A stretch of 64,000 bases of DNA from Bin87 sp026710825. GTDB taxonomy: Bacteria; Chloroflexota; Dehalococcoidia; Lucifugimonadales; UBA3495. Below, piece after piece: positions 1 to 8,031 of this stretch. How positions within the stretch are numbered: position 1 is the first letter of the stretch; every line of letters begins with the position of its first letter. The stretch is from positions 372,001 to 436,000 of the forward strand of contig OZ247427.1 of NCBI GenBank assembly GCA_965232815.1, given 5' to 3'. The notes beneath the pieces were generated by a model. It worked only from the letters and a program-made list of their open reading frames with translations, ran no database searches and had not been told where the DNA came from. A program made the translations under genes and the position numbers.

Positions 1-930
1 GAGCGTCATGCCCATGGCGTGGAACTTGCTGACCAGGTCGTTCATCAGGTACACGATCCGGCCCGGCGGCGCAATGTGGATATCGGTGCTTATGGTGTCG
101 GGTACCATCCCCTGGTCCATCGCCGCCTTGACCACCTCGACGTCGCAGTGGACGCCGGCGTGGGCAACATCCATGATCACGCCCCGGTCTGCGGCCGCCC
201 GCACCTCGGGGCGAATCTTGCCGCCGTTGTCCAGGATGTTCTCGGGCAATCCGTTGAACGCGTGCGTGGAAATGTCCCCCGGGCCCAGGTGCTCCAGCAC
301 ATCGGGCAGTGGTATCGGCGTGCCGCTGACGTGTACCATCAACCGGACGCCCGCCTCCGTCGCCGCCTCTTTGGCCTTGTCCATGGCTTCGTGAGCGTTC
401 CAACGGGCCACGGCATCGTAATGCATCCGGACTTTGACCCCGAAAATAAAGCCCGGGTTTTCCTTGATCGCCTGCACCGTTTGGCCCACGTCGATGATGC
501 GCATGTCGTGCAGGCCGCCGCCCAGGGCGCGGTTCGCCGCCAGTCCGACGCCGCCGATATGCAGGAACGCGATCAGCCGGGTGCGGTGCGCCGGGAATAC
601 ATAGTCGCGCATCGCGCCGTAGTTGAGGAATCCGGCGCTGCCGGCGTCAACCCCGGTGGTAACGCCGCTGCCCAGGCACGTCTGATCCGCATGCACCGCG
701 CTCCCGCTGCCGCCGTGGTAAAAATGCCCGTGGAGGTCAATCAACCCCGGCGTAATCAGCTTCCCCGTCACATCAATCGATTGCGTCGCCATTGAAGGAT
801 CGATGCTGTCGGCCACCGCGGCGACCTTGCCGTCCTTGAATGCGACGTCCCGTGGTTCGTTGTTTATGCCCAGGCCGGGATCCAGCAGGTTCCCGCCCGT
901 CAGCGCCAGGTCATACAAAGCCGTCGTCAT
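1..930 (-). CDS. Amidohydrolase/deacetylase-family metallohydrolase, C-terminus off the window
   Basis: Reading the minus strand from the ATG at 930 gives 310 residues without a stop before the window edge. The start MTTALYDLALTGGNLLDPG, then an LHGH metal-binding HxH about 70 residues in, followed by GVTTGVDAGSAG, are typical of the dihydroorotase-like amidohydrolase/deacetylase family. Further metal and substrate ligands are suggested by MVHVSG and the STHAFNG stretch. The family hydrolyses cyclic amides or N-acyl groups using a binuclear metal centre; the substrate here cannot be told. A GGAGG lies about 13 bases before the ATG, rather far. Family assignment is firm, specific function open. 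Confidence 0.8.
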   Translation of the reverse strand, partial: MTTALYDLALTGGNLLDPGLGINNEPRDVAFKDGKVAAVADSIDPSMATQSIDVTGKLITPGLIDLHGHFYHGGSGSAVHADQTCLGSGVTTGVDAGSAGFLNYGAMRDYVFPAHRTRLIAFLHIGGVGLAANRALGGGLHDMRIIDVGQTVQAIKENPGFIFGVKVRMHYDAVARWNAHEAMDKAKEAATEAGVRLMVHVSGTPIPLPDVLEHLGPGDISTHAFNGLPENILDNGGKIRPEVRAAADRGVIMDVAHAGVHCDVEVVKAAMDQGMVPDTISTDIHIAPPGRIVYLMNDLVSKFHAMGMTL

Positions 931-980
931 TGGAGACAATTCCCTCCGGTCCGAATATGGCGGTCGATGCCGTCTTTCAC

Positions 981-1010
981 AAAAAAAGGGGCGACCGTTC
1001 AGTCGCCCCT
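981..1010 (-). terminator. Intrinsic terminator (GGGGCGAC hairpin plus T tract)
   Basis: On the minus strand, AGGGGCGAC and GTCGCCCCT form a 9-bp stem with a 6-base loop, followed directly by seven T. It sits 30 bases after the stop of the 1040-1513 gene, so it can end that transcript. The stem belongs to the AGGGGCG palindrome family seen elsewhere in this window (18.9, 45.7, 46.7 kb). Confidence 0.7.
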
Positions 1011-1039
1011 ACAATACCGAAACCGTTACCGGCAGGCAA

Positions 1040-1513
1040 TCACTCCTCATCCCAATAGTAGTCCTCCGTGGTCAGGTTCTCCTGCCACCACCGCCGCAAA
1101 CGCGGCAGCACCAGTTCCTTGGGTTTGCGAAAGTCCGTTTCCACAAAGTCCAGGGAATCGGGCAGGGGACGAGCCTCCCACTTCTGGATTGCCTCCAGGA
1201 CAAAACGCCGCACCATCTCCGGAGAGCGTGCTTCCAGGCGGCCCAACTGGTATGCCAGCGTCACCGCCATCTGCATCTGGCAGATCAGCGCGTGAGCGTC
1301 CTCCTCGCGCAGGTTCTCGGGCATCGCGCCGGATTGGTCAATAAAATCATCCAGTACTTGCCCGATGATCAACGGCGGATCGTTTTCGTCCTGCTCAGGC
1401 AAGAATTCGGTCAACCGGTCCGTCAGATCCGCCACGCCGTCCTCTGGCAGCGCGAACTGCGCCCATTGGTCGTCGCCGGATTCGGGGAGGGGGCTGTGCT
1501 GATCGTCGCTCAT
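1040..1513 (-). CDS. Hypothetical acidic protein, 157 aa
   Basis: ATG at 1513; ends DYYWDEE. The protein is acidic, with an N-terminal Asp/Glu/Ser-rich stretch (MSDDQHSPLPESGDDQW) and mostly helical-looking sequence afterwards (ALICQMQMAVTLAYQLGRLEARSPEMVRRFVLEAIQKW). No signal peptide, membrane segment or catalytic motif is visible. It stands alone on the minus strand between the amidohydrolase and the divergent ybeY, and a terminator follows it. I do not recognise a family. Codon use and GC match the neighbours and an opposing-frame alternative is less protein-like, so it is probably a real gene. Confidence 0.6.
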   Translation of the reverse strand: MSDDQHSPLPESGDDQWAQFALPEDGVADLTDRLTEFLPEQDENDPPLIIGQVLDDFIDQSGAMPENLREEDAHALICQMQMAVTLAYQLGRLEARSPEMVRRFVLEAIQKWEARPLPDSLDFVETDFRKPKELVLPRLRRWWQENLTTEDYYWDEE

Positions 1514-1736
1514 GATGGGACTCTCAAGGGCTGATTTGGCCTACCGGAAGATCGATGCCCAAGCTCCGAGCTTCGGTCGGCGAGGATTGCCGATCCACGC
1601 AAACAATTGTATCACGAGGCTCCCCAATCCCGACGTTAGGCTGGCATCCAGCCCCCGGTTCCGCCGATCTCAGCCCCACTCGAAACCAGGATTCCGTACC
1701 AAATGCCCCCGTTACTGCTTGTCTCACCATATTGCG

Positions 1737-1742
1737 TATAAT
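1737..1742 (+). promoter_or_regulatory. Possible -10 box (TATAAT) before ybeY
   Basis: A perfect TATAAT lies 25 bases before the ybeY ATG. No good -35 box at 16-18 bases is visible, so this is a weak call. Confidence 0.35.
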
Positions 1743-1767
1743 CCTCCGGCGAGGTTGTAAAGTCGCC

Positions 1768-2313
1768 ATGCCTGAGAACCCACTGTCTGACATCACCGTC
1801 TCCGTACAGGCCGTCCTGGTCGACGGAGAGGCGGACGTGCCGCCGGCCGACTGGTGCGCCGCAGCTATCCGGCATGGTCTGGCCCAGGTGCTCGCGCCCG
1901 AAACTATCGGCCAGGTCAGCCTCCTGATCACCGACGACGAGACCGTCCGCGACTTGAACCGGGAGTACCGCGGCCTCGACCAGACCACCGATGTCCTGTC
2001 GTTCTCGGCCCAACACTCGGGCCACTGGGAAGGTACGGTCAACCCGGAAATTTCCGAACCCGACCGGCCCTCGGATTGGCCTTTGCCCGACGACGAGCCG
2101 CCGCCACTCGGCGATATCGTGGTCTCCCTGCCCCAGGCCAAGCGCCAGGCTTTTCAACAGGGCATCCCCCTGCGGCGCGAACTCGCCCTCCTGCTCGTTC
2201 ACGGCGCGTTACACCTCATGGGCCACGACCACTACGAAGACGACGAACGCCAGACGATGCAGGATCTCGAACGCGCCGCGCTGGACGCCGTCTTCGGCAC
2301 GCCGGGGAATTAA
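1768..2313 (+). CDS. ybeY: Endoribonuclease YbeY (rRNA maturation)
   Basis: 181 residues from the ATG at 1768. Residues 145-155 form HGALHLMGHDH, the three-histidine zinc site of the UPF0054/YbeY family, and TTDVLSF upstream is the other family signature. YbeY is a metal-dependent RNase that acts in 16S rRNA 3'-end maturation and ribosome quality control. The protein has an Asp/Pro-rich insertion (SEPDRPSDWPLPDDEPPP) between TTDVLSF and GDIVVS, longer than in most homologs. Three bases separate its stop from the next gene, so it heads a ybeY-zincin-pgpA operon. The reading frame is open further upstream, but the ATG fits the family N-terminus. Confidence 0.92.
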   Translation: MPENPLSDITVSVQAVLVDGEADVPPADWCAAAIRHGLAQVLAPETIGQVSLLITDDETVRDLNREYRGLDQTTDVLSFSAQHSGHWEGTVNPEISEPDRPSDWPLPDDEPPPLGDIVVSLPQAKRQAFQQGIPLRRELALLLVHGALHLMGHDHYEDDERQTMQDLERAALDAVFGTPGN

Positions 2314-2316
2314 CCC

Positions 2317-2697
2317 ATGCAGATGCCCCCTCACGAGTTCGAGCAGCACGTCCTGGCAGCCTACCAGCGGTTGCCCTCGAGCGCTCAGGCCGCCCTGGAC
2401 GACGGAAACATCGACATCGTGGTGGAGGACTGGCCGGGCCCCGAAGCCGAGGGCGCCTTTGATCCCGACCACGGGGACGGGACCTTGCTGGGCCTCTACG
2501 TCGGAGTCCCGCTCATTGACCGATACGGCGGCGAACCGATCCTGCCGGACTGCATCTACATCTACCGACGCCCGATTCTGGAGGTTTGCGATTCATACGA
2601 CACGGTGGTGGAGGAGATTCGCATCACGTTGCTTCACGAAATTGGGCATTACCTCGGCCTGGGAGAGCAAGATCTGGAACGTCTCGGTTATGCGTGA
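2317..2697 (+). CDS. Zincin-like metallopeptidase family protein (Zincin_1/DUF1025)
   Basis: 126 residues. HEIGH at 107-111, followed by GLGEQDLERLGY, is the HExxHxxG zincin motif near the C-terminus that defines this small family. The N-terminal half (FEQHVLAAYQRLPSSAQAAL, then VEDWP) also follows the family pattern. These proteins are often fused to or next to translation and cell-envelope genes; their substrates are unknown. Tight spacing to ybeY and an 8-base overlap with pgpA imply co-transcription. Confidence 0.85.
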   Translation: MQMPPHEFEQHVLAAYQRLPSSAQAALDDGNIDIVVEDWPGPEAEGAFDPDHGDGTLLGLYVGVPLIDRYGGEPILPDCIYIYRRPILEVCDSYDTVVEEIRITLLHEIGHYLGLGEQDLERLGYA

Positions 2698-3241
2698 ACT
2701 GCCGGGACCATCATGGACCGCCCGAATCGCCTGGTTCATCGGCTCCGGATTCGGTTGCGGATTGTCGCCGCTCGCTCCCGGATCCGTGGGCTCGCTGGCA
2801 GCCGTCGCGATTCTCTACCTTGTGTCGGCAGCCCTGCCGGATAGCCGGTTTCTTTGGCAGGATACGGCGCTGGCGGCCATGCTATCCCTGCTGGGTCTCC
2901 CGGTCGGCATCTGGGCGACTGGCCGAATGTCCACTGCGCAACACCCCGACCCCGGCAGCGCGACCTGGGACGAGTTCGTCGGCATGTGGCTAACCTGCCT
3001 GTTCGTCCCTGTCCACTCGCTGGTCTGGCTGGCCGCCGCGTTCGTCGTTTTCCGGGCGTTCGACGTGGTGAAACCCTGGCCCTGCCGCCGGCTGGAACGG
3101 CTGCCGGCCGGCTGGGGCATCATGCTGGACGACGTGGGCGCGGGAATCTGGGGCGCGCTGGTGATGCTCGCCGGCATCCTGATCTGGCGGCTGATCGAAC
3201 CCGTCGCGCCAGGCCCACTCCAAACCCTGCTGGCGTACTAA
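2690..3241 (+). CDS. pgpA: Phosphatidylglycerophosphatase A
   Basis: 183 residues starting at the ATG at 2690, which overlaps the preceding stop by 8 bases. GSGFGCGLSPLAPGSVGSL near the N-terminus, WDEFVGMW in the middle and AFDVVKPWPCRRLERLPAGWGIMLDDVGAG in the second half are hallmarks of PgpA. Four hydrophobic segments place it in the inner membrane, where it dephosphorylates phosphatidylglycerol phosphate to phosphatidylglycerol. Translation is probably coupled to the zincin gene. The stop overlaps the convergent nfo stop by four bases. Confidence 0.93.
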   Translation: MRELPGPSWTARIAWFIGSGFGCGLSPLAPGSVGSLAAVAILYLVSAALPDSRFLWQDTALAAMLSLLGLPVGIWATGRMSTAQHPDPGSATWDEFVGMWLTCLFVPVHSLVWLAAAFVVFRAFDVVKPWPCRRLERLPAGWGIMLDDVGAGIWGALVMLAGILIWRLIEPVAPGPLQTLLAY

Positions 3242-4101
3242 CCAGCGACGCCAACGCGCTCGCGGATTGCCTTCAGGATGTCAACATTGGGTTTGTCCGG
3301 GCCCCGGCTGTCCTCGCCGAACCCGGGAACCTCCAGGAAAAATGGCACGTCAGCGAACGCAGGGTGGGACATTATGTTGGTGAACCCCTCCTCGCCGATC
3401 AACCCCTCGCCAATGTTGTCGTGTCGGTCGACCCCGGATCCGCACGGTCGCTTGGAATCGTTGGCGTGCACCGCGGTCAGACGATCCAGTCCGATGTCCC
3501 GGTCGAACTCATCGATCATCCCGGCAACGCCCTCGGGGTTGGTCAGGTCATAACCCGCCGCGAACGCGTGCTGCGTGTCCAGGCAGATCCCCAGACGTTC
3601 GCTGTCCACCGCACGCAGGACATCTCCCAACTCGCTGAACTTGGCGCCGATGTGCTGGCCCATGCCGGCCATGTTCTCCAGGCACAGGATCGGTCCCTCC
3701 GGCGTCTGATCAAGAACGCGGTTGATGCTCTCCACCACCTGCGGGAAGACACCGTCGTAGCCCGCGCCGCCATGACTGCCCGGATGGAATATGACGCCGC
3801 CGGCGCCGATCTGGTCCGCCAGTTGCATGTACTGCACCAGCGAGGTGACCGATTTCTCAACGTTTTCCGGGTTGGGGTTCCCCAGGTTGATCAGGTAGAT
3901 GGCGTGCAGGAATGGTGGCGCTAGGCCCGCCTCCGCGTTCTTCTCCTTGAAACCGTCCGCCTGCGCATCGGTGAGCGGCTTGAAACGCCACGAGCGCGTC
4001 GACGAGCCAAATATCTGAACCCCCTCCGCGCCGATTTCGACGGCCCGGTCGACGGCGTTGCCAATTCCTCCGGCCGCGGATACATGAGCCCCGATGATCA
4101 T
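3238..4101 (-). CDS. nfo: Deoxyribonuclease IV (AP endonuclease)
   Basis: 287 residues from the ATG at 4101 (MIIGAHVSAAGG), chosen over one 33 bases upstream because GAGGAAAA precedes it and the family begins MxxGAHVS. Zinc-binding family motifs are present: FHPGSHGG, CLENMAGMGQ, GICLDTQHAFAAGYD, VHANDSK, HDNIGEG and FLEVPG. The enzyme cleaves DNA 5' of abasic sites in base-excision repair and is a TIM barrel with three zinc ions. It is convergent with pgpA and divergent from the alcohol dehydrogenase gene. Confidence 0.95.
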   Translation of the reverse strand: MIIGAHVSAAGGIGNAVDRAVEIGAEGVQIFGSSTRSWRFKPLTDAQADGFKEKNAEAGLAPPFLHAIYLINLGNPNPENVEKSVTSLVQYMQLADQIGAGGVIFHPGSHGGAGYDGVFPQVVESINRVLDQTPEGPILCLENMAGMGQHIGAKFSELGDVLRAVDSERLGICLDTQHAFAAGYDLTNPEGVAGMIDEFDRDIGLDRLTAVHANDSKRPCGSGVDRHDNIGEGLIGEEGFTNIMSHPAFADVPFFLEVPGFGEDSRGPDKPNVDILKAIRERVGVAG

Positions 4102-4163
4102 TTTGTTTTCCTCGCTGAAGTTGGTACTGTTCACCGTAACACTATCACAACCCGCTCGCTCGA

Positions 4164-5240
4164 ATGTCCGTCATGTCCGTCTCGTTCCCTGAAATCTCGC
4201 CCACCATGTCCGCTCTCACGCTGGTAGAGCCTGGGCCGACTCCTCGGCTCACCATGACCAACCGGCCCACGCCAACACCCGGCCCCGGCGAGGTCCTGCT
4301 GCGCGTTGATGCCTGCGGGTTCTGCCACCACGACCTGTTGGTGATCAGCGGAGTCCTCCGCCGTGGCGTAGCCACCGGCGTCACCCTCGGCCACGAAATC
4401 GCCGGCACGGTTGTGGCGAAAGCACCGGATGTTGACGGCTTCGAGCCAGCGGACAGGGTTGTCAGTTTGCTGACCGCCGCCTGTGGCCGGTGCGAACGCT
4501 GCCTTGCCGGTAACGAGCACCGCTGCCTCCACGGAGCCGGCGTCGGGCACGGCCGTGACGGTGGGTTCGCGGAATACGTTGCGTTGCCGGCCTCGGCGTT
4601 GGTTCCGGTCCCGGATGCCATCCCACCTGAACAGGCGGCCCTGATGGCCTGCCCGGCGGGAGTCGCCATGAGCGCCGTTGCGGCAGCAAGCATCGCGCCA
4701 ACGGATACCGTGGTAGTCACCGGCGCCGGCGGCGGTTTGGGCGCTCATGCCGTGCAGTTCGCCGCCGCTCAGGGAGCCCAGGTGATAGCCGTAACCACCT
4801 CACCCGACAAGATCGCCGGCCTGGAATCCCTGGGTGCCTCCGTGGTGATTGACGCCAACGATGGCCCCGATTTCTCGGAAATCGTGATGGCGCTGACCGA
4901 CGACGACGGCGCCCATGCCCTGATCGACACTGTCGGCCCGCCCCTGTGGCCGGCCACCCTGCGTTGCCTGGCCCAGTACGGGCGCCTGGCTCTCCTCGGC
5001 GACGTCACCGGCGAAGCCGTCCCGCTCCGTCTCGCTGAGGTGATTTTTCGAGACGCTCACATCCTCGGGGTGTCCGGCGTATCGCGTTCCACGCTGCAAC
5101 AGGCGGTCGACCTGGCCGCCACCGGTCAGATCCGACCGGTGGTTTCTGACACGCTGCCGCTCACGCCTGAGGGCATCGGCGAAGCAATTCGCCTGGTGTC
5201 GGAACGACGGCCACTGGGCCGCGTCGTGCTTACGCCGTAG
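4164..5240 (+). CDS. Zinc-dependent alcohol dehydrogenase (MDR family)
   Basis: 358 residues. The catalytic-zinc region reads DACGFCHHDLL and GHEIAG; the structural-zinc lobe is CGRCERCLAGNEHRC; the nucleotide-binding turn is VVTGAGGGLGAHAVQ. This is a complete medium-chain dehydrogenase/reductase that oxidises an alcohol with NAD(P). The substrate is not predictable. An internal ATG at 4206 (MSALTLVEPG) fits the family start as well. Its end overlaps the end of secF by 11 bases in convergent orientation. Confidence 0.85.
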   Translation: MSVMSVSFPEISPTMSALTLVEPGPTPRLTMTNRPTPTPGPGEVLLRVDACGFCHHDLLVISGVLRRGVATGVTLGHEIAGTVVAKAPDVDGFEPADRVVSLLTAACGRCERCLAGNEHRCLHGAGVGHGRDGGFAEYVALPASALVPVPDAIPPEQAALMACPAGVAMSAVAAASIAPTDTVVVTGAGGGLGAHAVQFAAAQGAQVIAVTTSPDKIAGLESLGASVVIDANDGPDFSEIVMALTDDDGAHALIDTVGPPLWPATLRCLAQYGRLALLGDVTGEAVPLRLAEVIFRDAHILGVSGVSRSTLQQAVDLAATGQIRPVVSDTLPLTPEGIGEAIRLVSERRPLGRVVLTP

Positions 5241-6186
5241 CCTGGCGTCGACCCAGCGTGAAGATGCGCCCGAACTCCCTGCGCTCCCAGATCACCAGGA
5301 ACTGCGCCGCTATGAAGATGGAACTGTAGGTTCCTATCACCACGCCGATCGCCACCACCAGCAGCAACTCCCGGATCGCATCGCCGCCAATCAACAGCAT
5401 CGCCATCAGCACCAGCAGGGTCGTGAAGCTGGTGTTGATCGACCGCCCCACGCTTTCGATGATGCTCAGGTTCACGGTGTCTTCCAGCCGACGGTCGGGC
5501 ACGCGGATCGTATTCTCACGGATGCGGTCAAACACCACGATGGTGTCGTTCACCGAATAACCCGCCACCGTCAGGATGCCCACGATGAACATGGAGTTGA
5601 CCTCCATGCCCAGCACCCGACCCAGGATGGAAAATACTCCCAGCACGATGATCGTGTCGTGGGCCAGGGTCACCACCGCCGCCACGCCATAACGGTACGC
5701 CCGCGGCACCCGCCGGAATGCGTACCAGATGTATGCCAGGATAAACACCGACGCCACCAGCAGGGCCAGGAACGTGTTGCGCACCGTTTCCTGCGCGATG
5801 ATCGGTGAAACCGTGTCCACGCCGGACCCGGCAATCGGACCTACGGTCTCCTCCAGCGCATCCTGGATTGTCTGCCTTTCCGACGCCTGGTTCCCGGATG
5901 CCTCCTCCAGTACCCGCGTGCGGATCAAAACGGAATCGTCGCCCACCGCTTGCACCAGCGCATTCGGGTGTCCCATCCGGGACAGAACGCCCCTGACGTC
6001 AGCCGGCTGCACCGGTTCCTCAAACGCCACGGTCAGCACCGATCCGCTAGTAAAGTCGATGCCCGGTTTCAGCCCTGATCCGCCGCTGGCCCAGCCCGGC
6101 GGCGCGATCATTGAGAGCACGCCCGGGATGATCAGAACGGCCGATAGAACGAAGTACCAGCCCCGTTTGCCGACTATGTTGAACAT
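5230..6186 (-). CDS. secF: Protein translocase subunit SecF
   Basis: 318 residues. It starts MFNIVGKRGWYFVLSAVLII, has the GIDFTSGSVL motif after the first membrane span, and the second half carries the RND-type block of five spans with SVNDTIVVFDRIREN and SIIESVGRSINTSFTTLL, both SecF signatures. With SecD it uses the proton gradient to drive late steps of Sec-dependent export. The gene follows secD with three bases between stop and start, so the two are one operon. secG lies elsewhere in the window (41.7 kb). Confidence 0.96.
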   Translation of the reverse strand: MFNIVGKRGWYFVLSAVLIIPGVLSMIAPPGWASGGSGLKPGIDFTSGSVLTVAFEEPVQPADVRGVLSRMGHPNALVQAVGDDSVLIRTRVLEEASGNQASERQTIQDALEETVGPIAGSGVDTVSPIIAQETVRNTFLALLVASVFILAYIWYAFRRVPRAYRYGVAAVVTLAHDTIIVLGVFSILGRVLGMEVNSMFIVGILTVAGYSVNDTIVVFDRIRENTIRVPDRRLEDTVNLSIIESVGRSINTSFTTLLVLMAMLLIGGDAIRELLLVVAIGVVIGTYSSIFIAAQFLVIWERREFGRIFTLGRRQATA

Positions 6187-6189
6187 TTG

Positions 6190-8022
6190 CTAACGGCCTC
6201 CCTGGGCTGAACGGGGTTGTTGTCCCGAAGCGCGGGGTTGGACCTTTTCGGGCGTGAACAGGTTCGCCATGCGCCCCATCCCCATCGCCTGCATTGCCTG
6301 CAGCAGGTTGCGGCTCACCAGAACCGCCGTGAACATGCTCACCATCACTCCCACCAGCAGGGTCAGCGCGAACCCGTTGACCAGTCCGCCACCCAGGCGG
6401 TTGCCAAACCACAACAGCACCACGCACGTTATCAGCGTGCTTACGTTGCCGTCCCTGATGGCCGGCCACGCCCGGTTGAATCCTACCTCCATGGCAGATC
6501 CCAGGCTGCGACCCAACCGTATCTCCTCTTTGATTCGCTCGAATATCAAGATGTTCGCGTCCACCGCCAGACCGATCGACAGGATGAATCCCCCGATGTG
6601 CGGCAGCGTCAGGGTGATCGGCACCAGCTTGAATATCGCCAGCGTCACCACCGCGTAGCAAATCAACGCCACTGCGGCCACAATGCCCGCAGCCCGGTAG
6701 TAAGCAATGATGAACAGCAACACCAGACCCAGGCCCACGAACCCGGCCATCAGGCTGCGCCGCAGCGACTCTGCGCCGAGCAGCGCGTCTACCTCCGACT
6801 CCTGGATCAACTCGAGCGGCACCGGCAACCGACCGGATTTTAATTGCACGGACAGCCGGCGGGCACTCTCCCGGTTGAAGTTGCCGGAAATCTGGCTCCG
6901 CCCGTCGCGAATATGGGCGCGGGCCACCGGCGCGATCAGTTGCTCTCCGTCCAGGATCACCGCGATGACCTCGTCGGAATCCGGATTGGTCTGCACGTTG
7001 ATGTCGCCGGTCATCTGGCCGAATATGTCCGCGCCCCGGCTGTCGAACTGGATGTTGACCACCCACTCGCCGGTAACCGAATCCGTGCTCGCGTAGGCGT
7101 CCACCAGGTCGTCGCCGGTCAACCCGATATCGCTGTCGATGAATGGTGGTACGCAGCCCAGGCCAACCACCGGGCCGGCGCATTGGCGGCGCAGGAATTC
7201 CAGTTGCGCCGTTTCGCCGATCAGCCTCTTGGCATCGTCGATGCCGCCGGTCACCTGGTACAACTCAATCGTCCCGACTTCGGCCGCCAGCACCGATTCC
7301 AGTTGCTGTCGTTGTTCAATACTCAAAGTGTTCGAGGTGGTGACCCTGTATTCGTTGTTGCCCCGGCTCAGCACTTCGGTATCGCCGTATCCACGGCTAT
7401 CCACCACACTGCCTAATTTCTCCACGTCCGCGGCATCGCTGAATCGAACGGTAATCACCGATCCGCTCGCGCCGGGCAATTGCACGATGATCCGGTCGTC
7501 ACCGAACTGCTGCACGATGGGTTCCTCTGTTCCGTAGAGGTTGACGCGCCGGCTGATGATGTCCAGGACGCCTTCCATCTGATCCGCCGTCGGGGGAGCC
7601 AGATCGCTGTTCACAAACTCCGTCGGCTCACCGATGTTGTTGACCAGAGCCAGCCGCACCGTCTCCCGTTCCTCCGGGGCCAGGTACCTGCCCGCTATCA
7701 CAAACGACAAACCGCCGTCGACTTGGGACACCGTCGCCTCGTAGTCGGCATCAGCCAGCGCTTCCTGCACGGCGGCAGAGTCCGTATCAACATCGTCCGG
7801 GAACGTGACCGCCAGCGTACTGCCCGTTTCCGCCTGGTACACCAGGTGCGCGCCGCCCTGCAGGTCCAGGCCCAGTTTTAGACCCAATGGCCCGCTTTCG
7901 GCGCGGTCCAGGCGTGGGACGCCGGGTATCCCAATGTGGATTTCAGGTAGTGCGAGGGAAACGGCCGATACAGCCAGTACGGTCAGTATCAGGAGGGTCA
8001 AAAAAATGGTGCGGCGTCGCAT
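6190..8022 (-). CDS. secD: Protein translocase subunit SecD
   Basis: 610 residues, a usual length. An N-terminal span is followed by LGLDLQGGAHLVYQ, the SecD signature. A large periplasmic P1 domain follows, and the C-terminal RND block contains GGFILSIGLAVDANILIFERIKEE and GFNRAWPAIRDGNVSTLIT. It acts with SecF in the inner membrane during protein export. It lies 9 bases after the CCA-transferase gene and before secF, suggesting a def-cca-secD-secF transcript read from the promoter near 10.2 kb. Confidence 0.96.
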   Translation of the reverse strand: MRRRTIFLTLLILTVLAVSAVSLALPEIHIGIPGVPRLDRAESGPLGLKLGLDLQGGAHLVYQAETGSTLAVTFPDDVDTDSAAVQEALADADYEATVSQVDGGLSFVIAGRYLAPEERETVRLALVNNIGEPTEFVNSDLAPPTADQMEGVLDIISRRVNLYGTEEPIVQQFGDDRIIVQLPGASGSVITVRFSDAADVEKLGSVVDSRGYGDTEVLSRGNNEYRVTTSNTLSIEQRQQLESVLAAEVGTIELYQVTGGIDDAKRLIGETAQLEFLRRQCAGPVVGLGCVPPFIDSDIGLTGDDLVDAYASTDSVTGEWVVNIQFDSRGADIFGQMTGDINVQTNPDSDEVIAVILDGEQLIAPVARAHIRDGRSQISGNFNRESARRLSVQLKSGRLPVPLELIQESEVDALLGAESLRRSLMAGFVGLGLVLLFIIAYYRAAGIVAAVALICYAVVTLAIFKLVPITLTLPHIGGFILSIGLAVDANILIFERIKEEIRLGRSLGSAMEVGFNRAWPAIRDGNVSTLITCVVLLWFGNRLGGGLVNGFALTLLVGVMVSMFTAVLVSRNLLQAMQAMGMGRMANLFTPEKVQPRASGQQPRSAQGGR

Positions 8023-8031
8023 ATCGCGTGA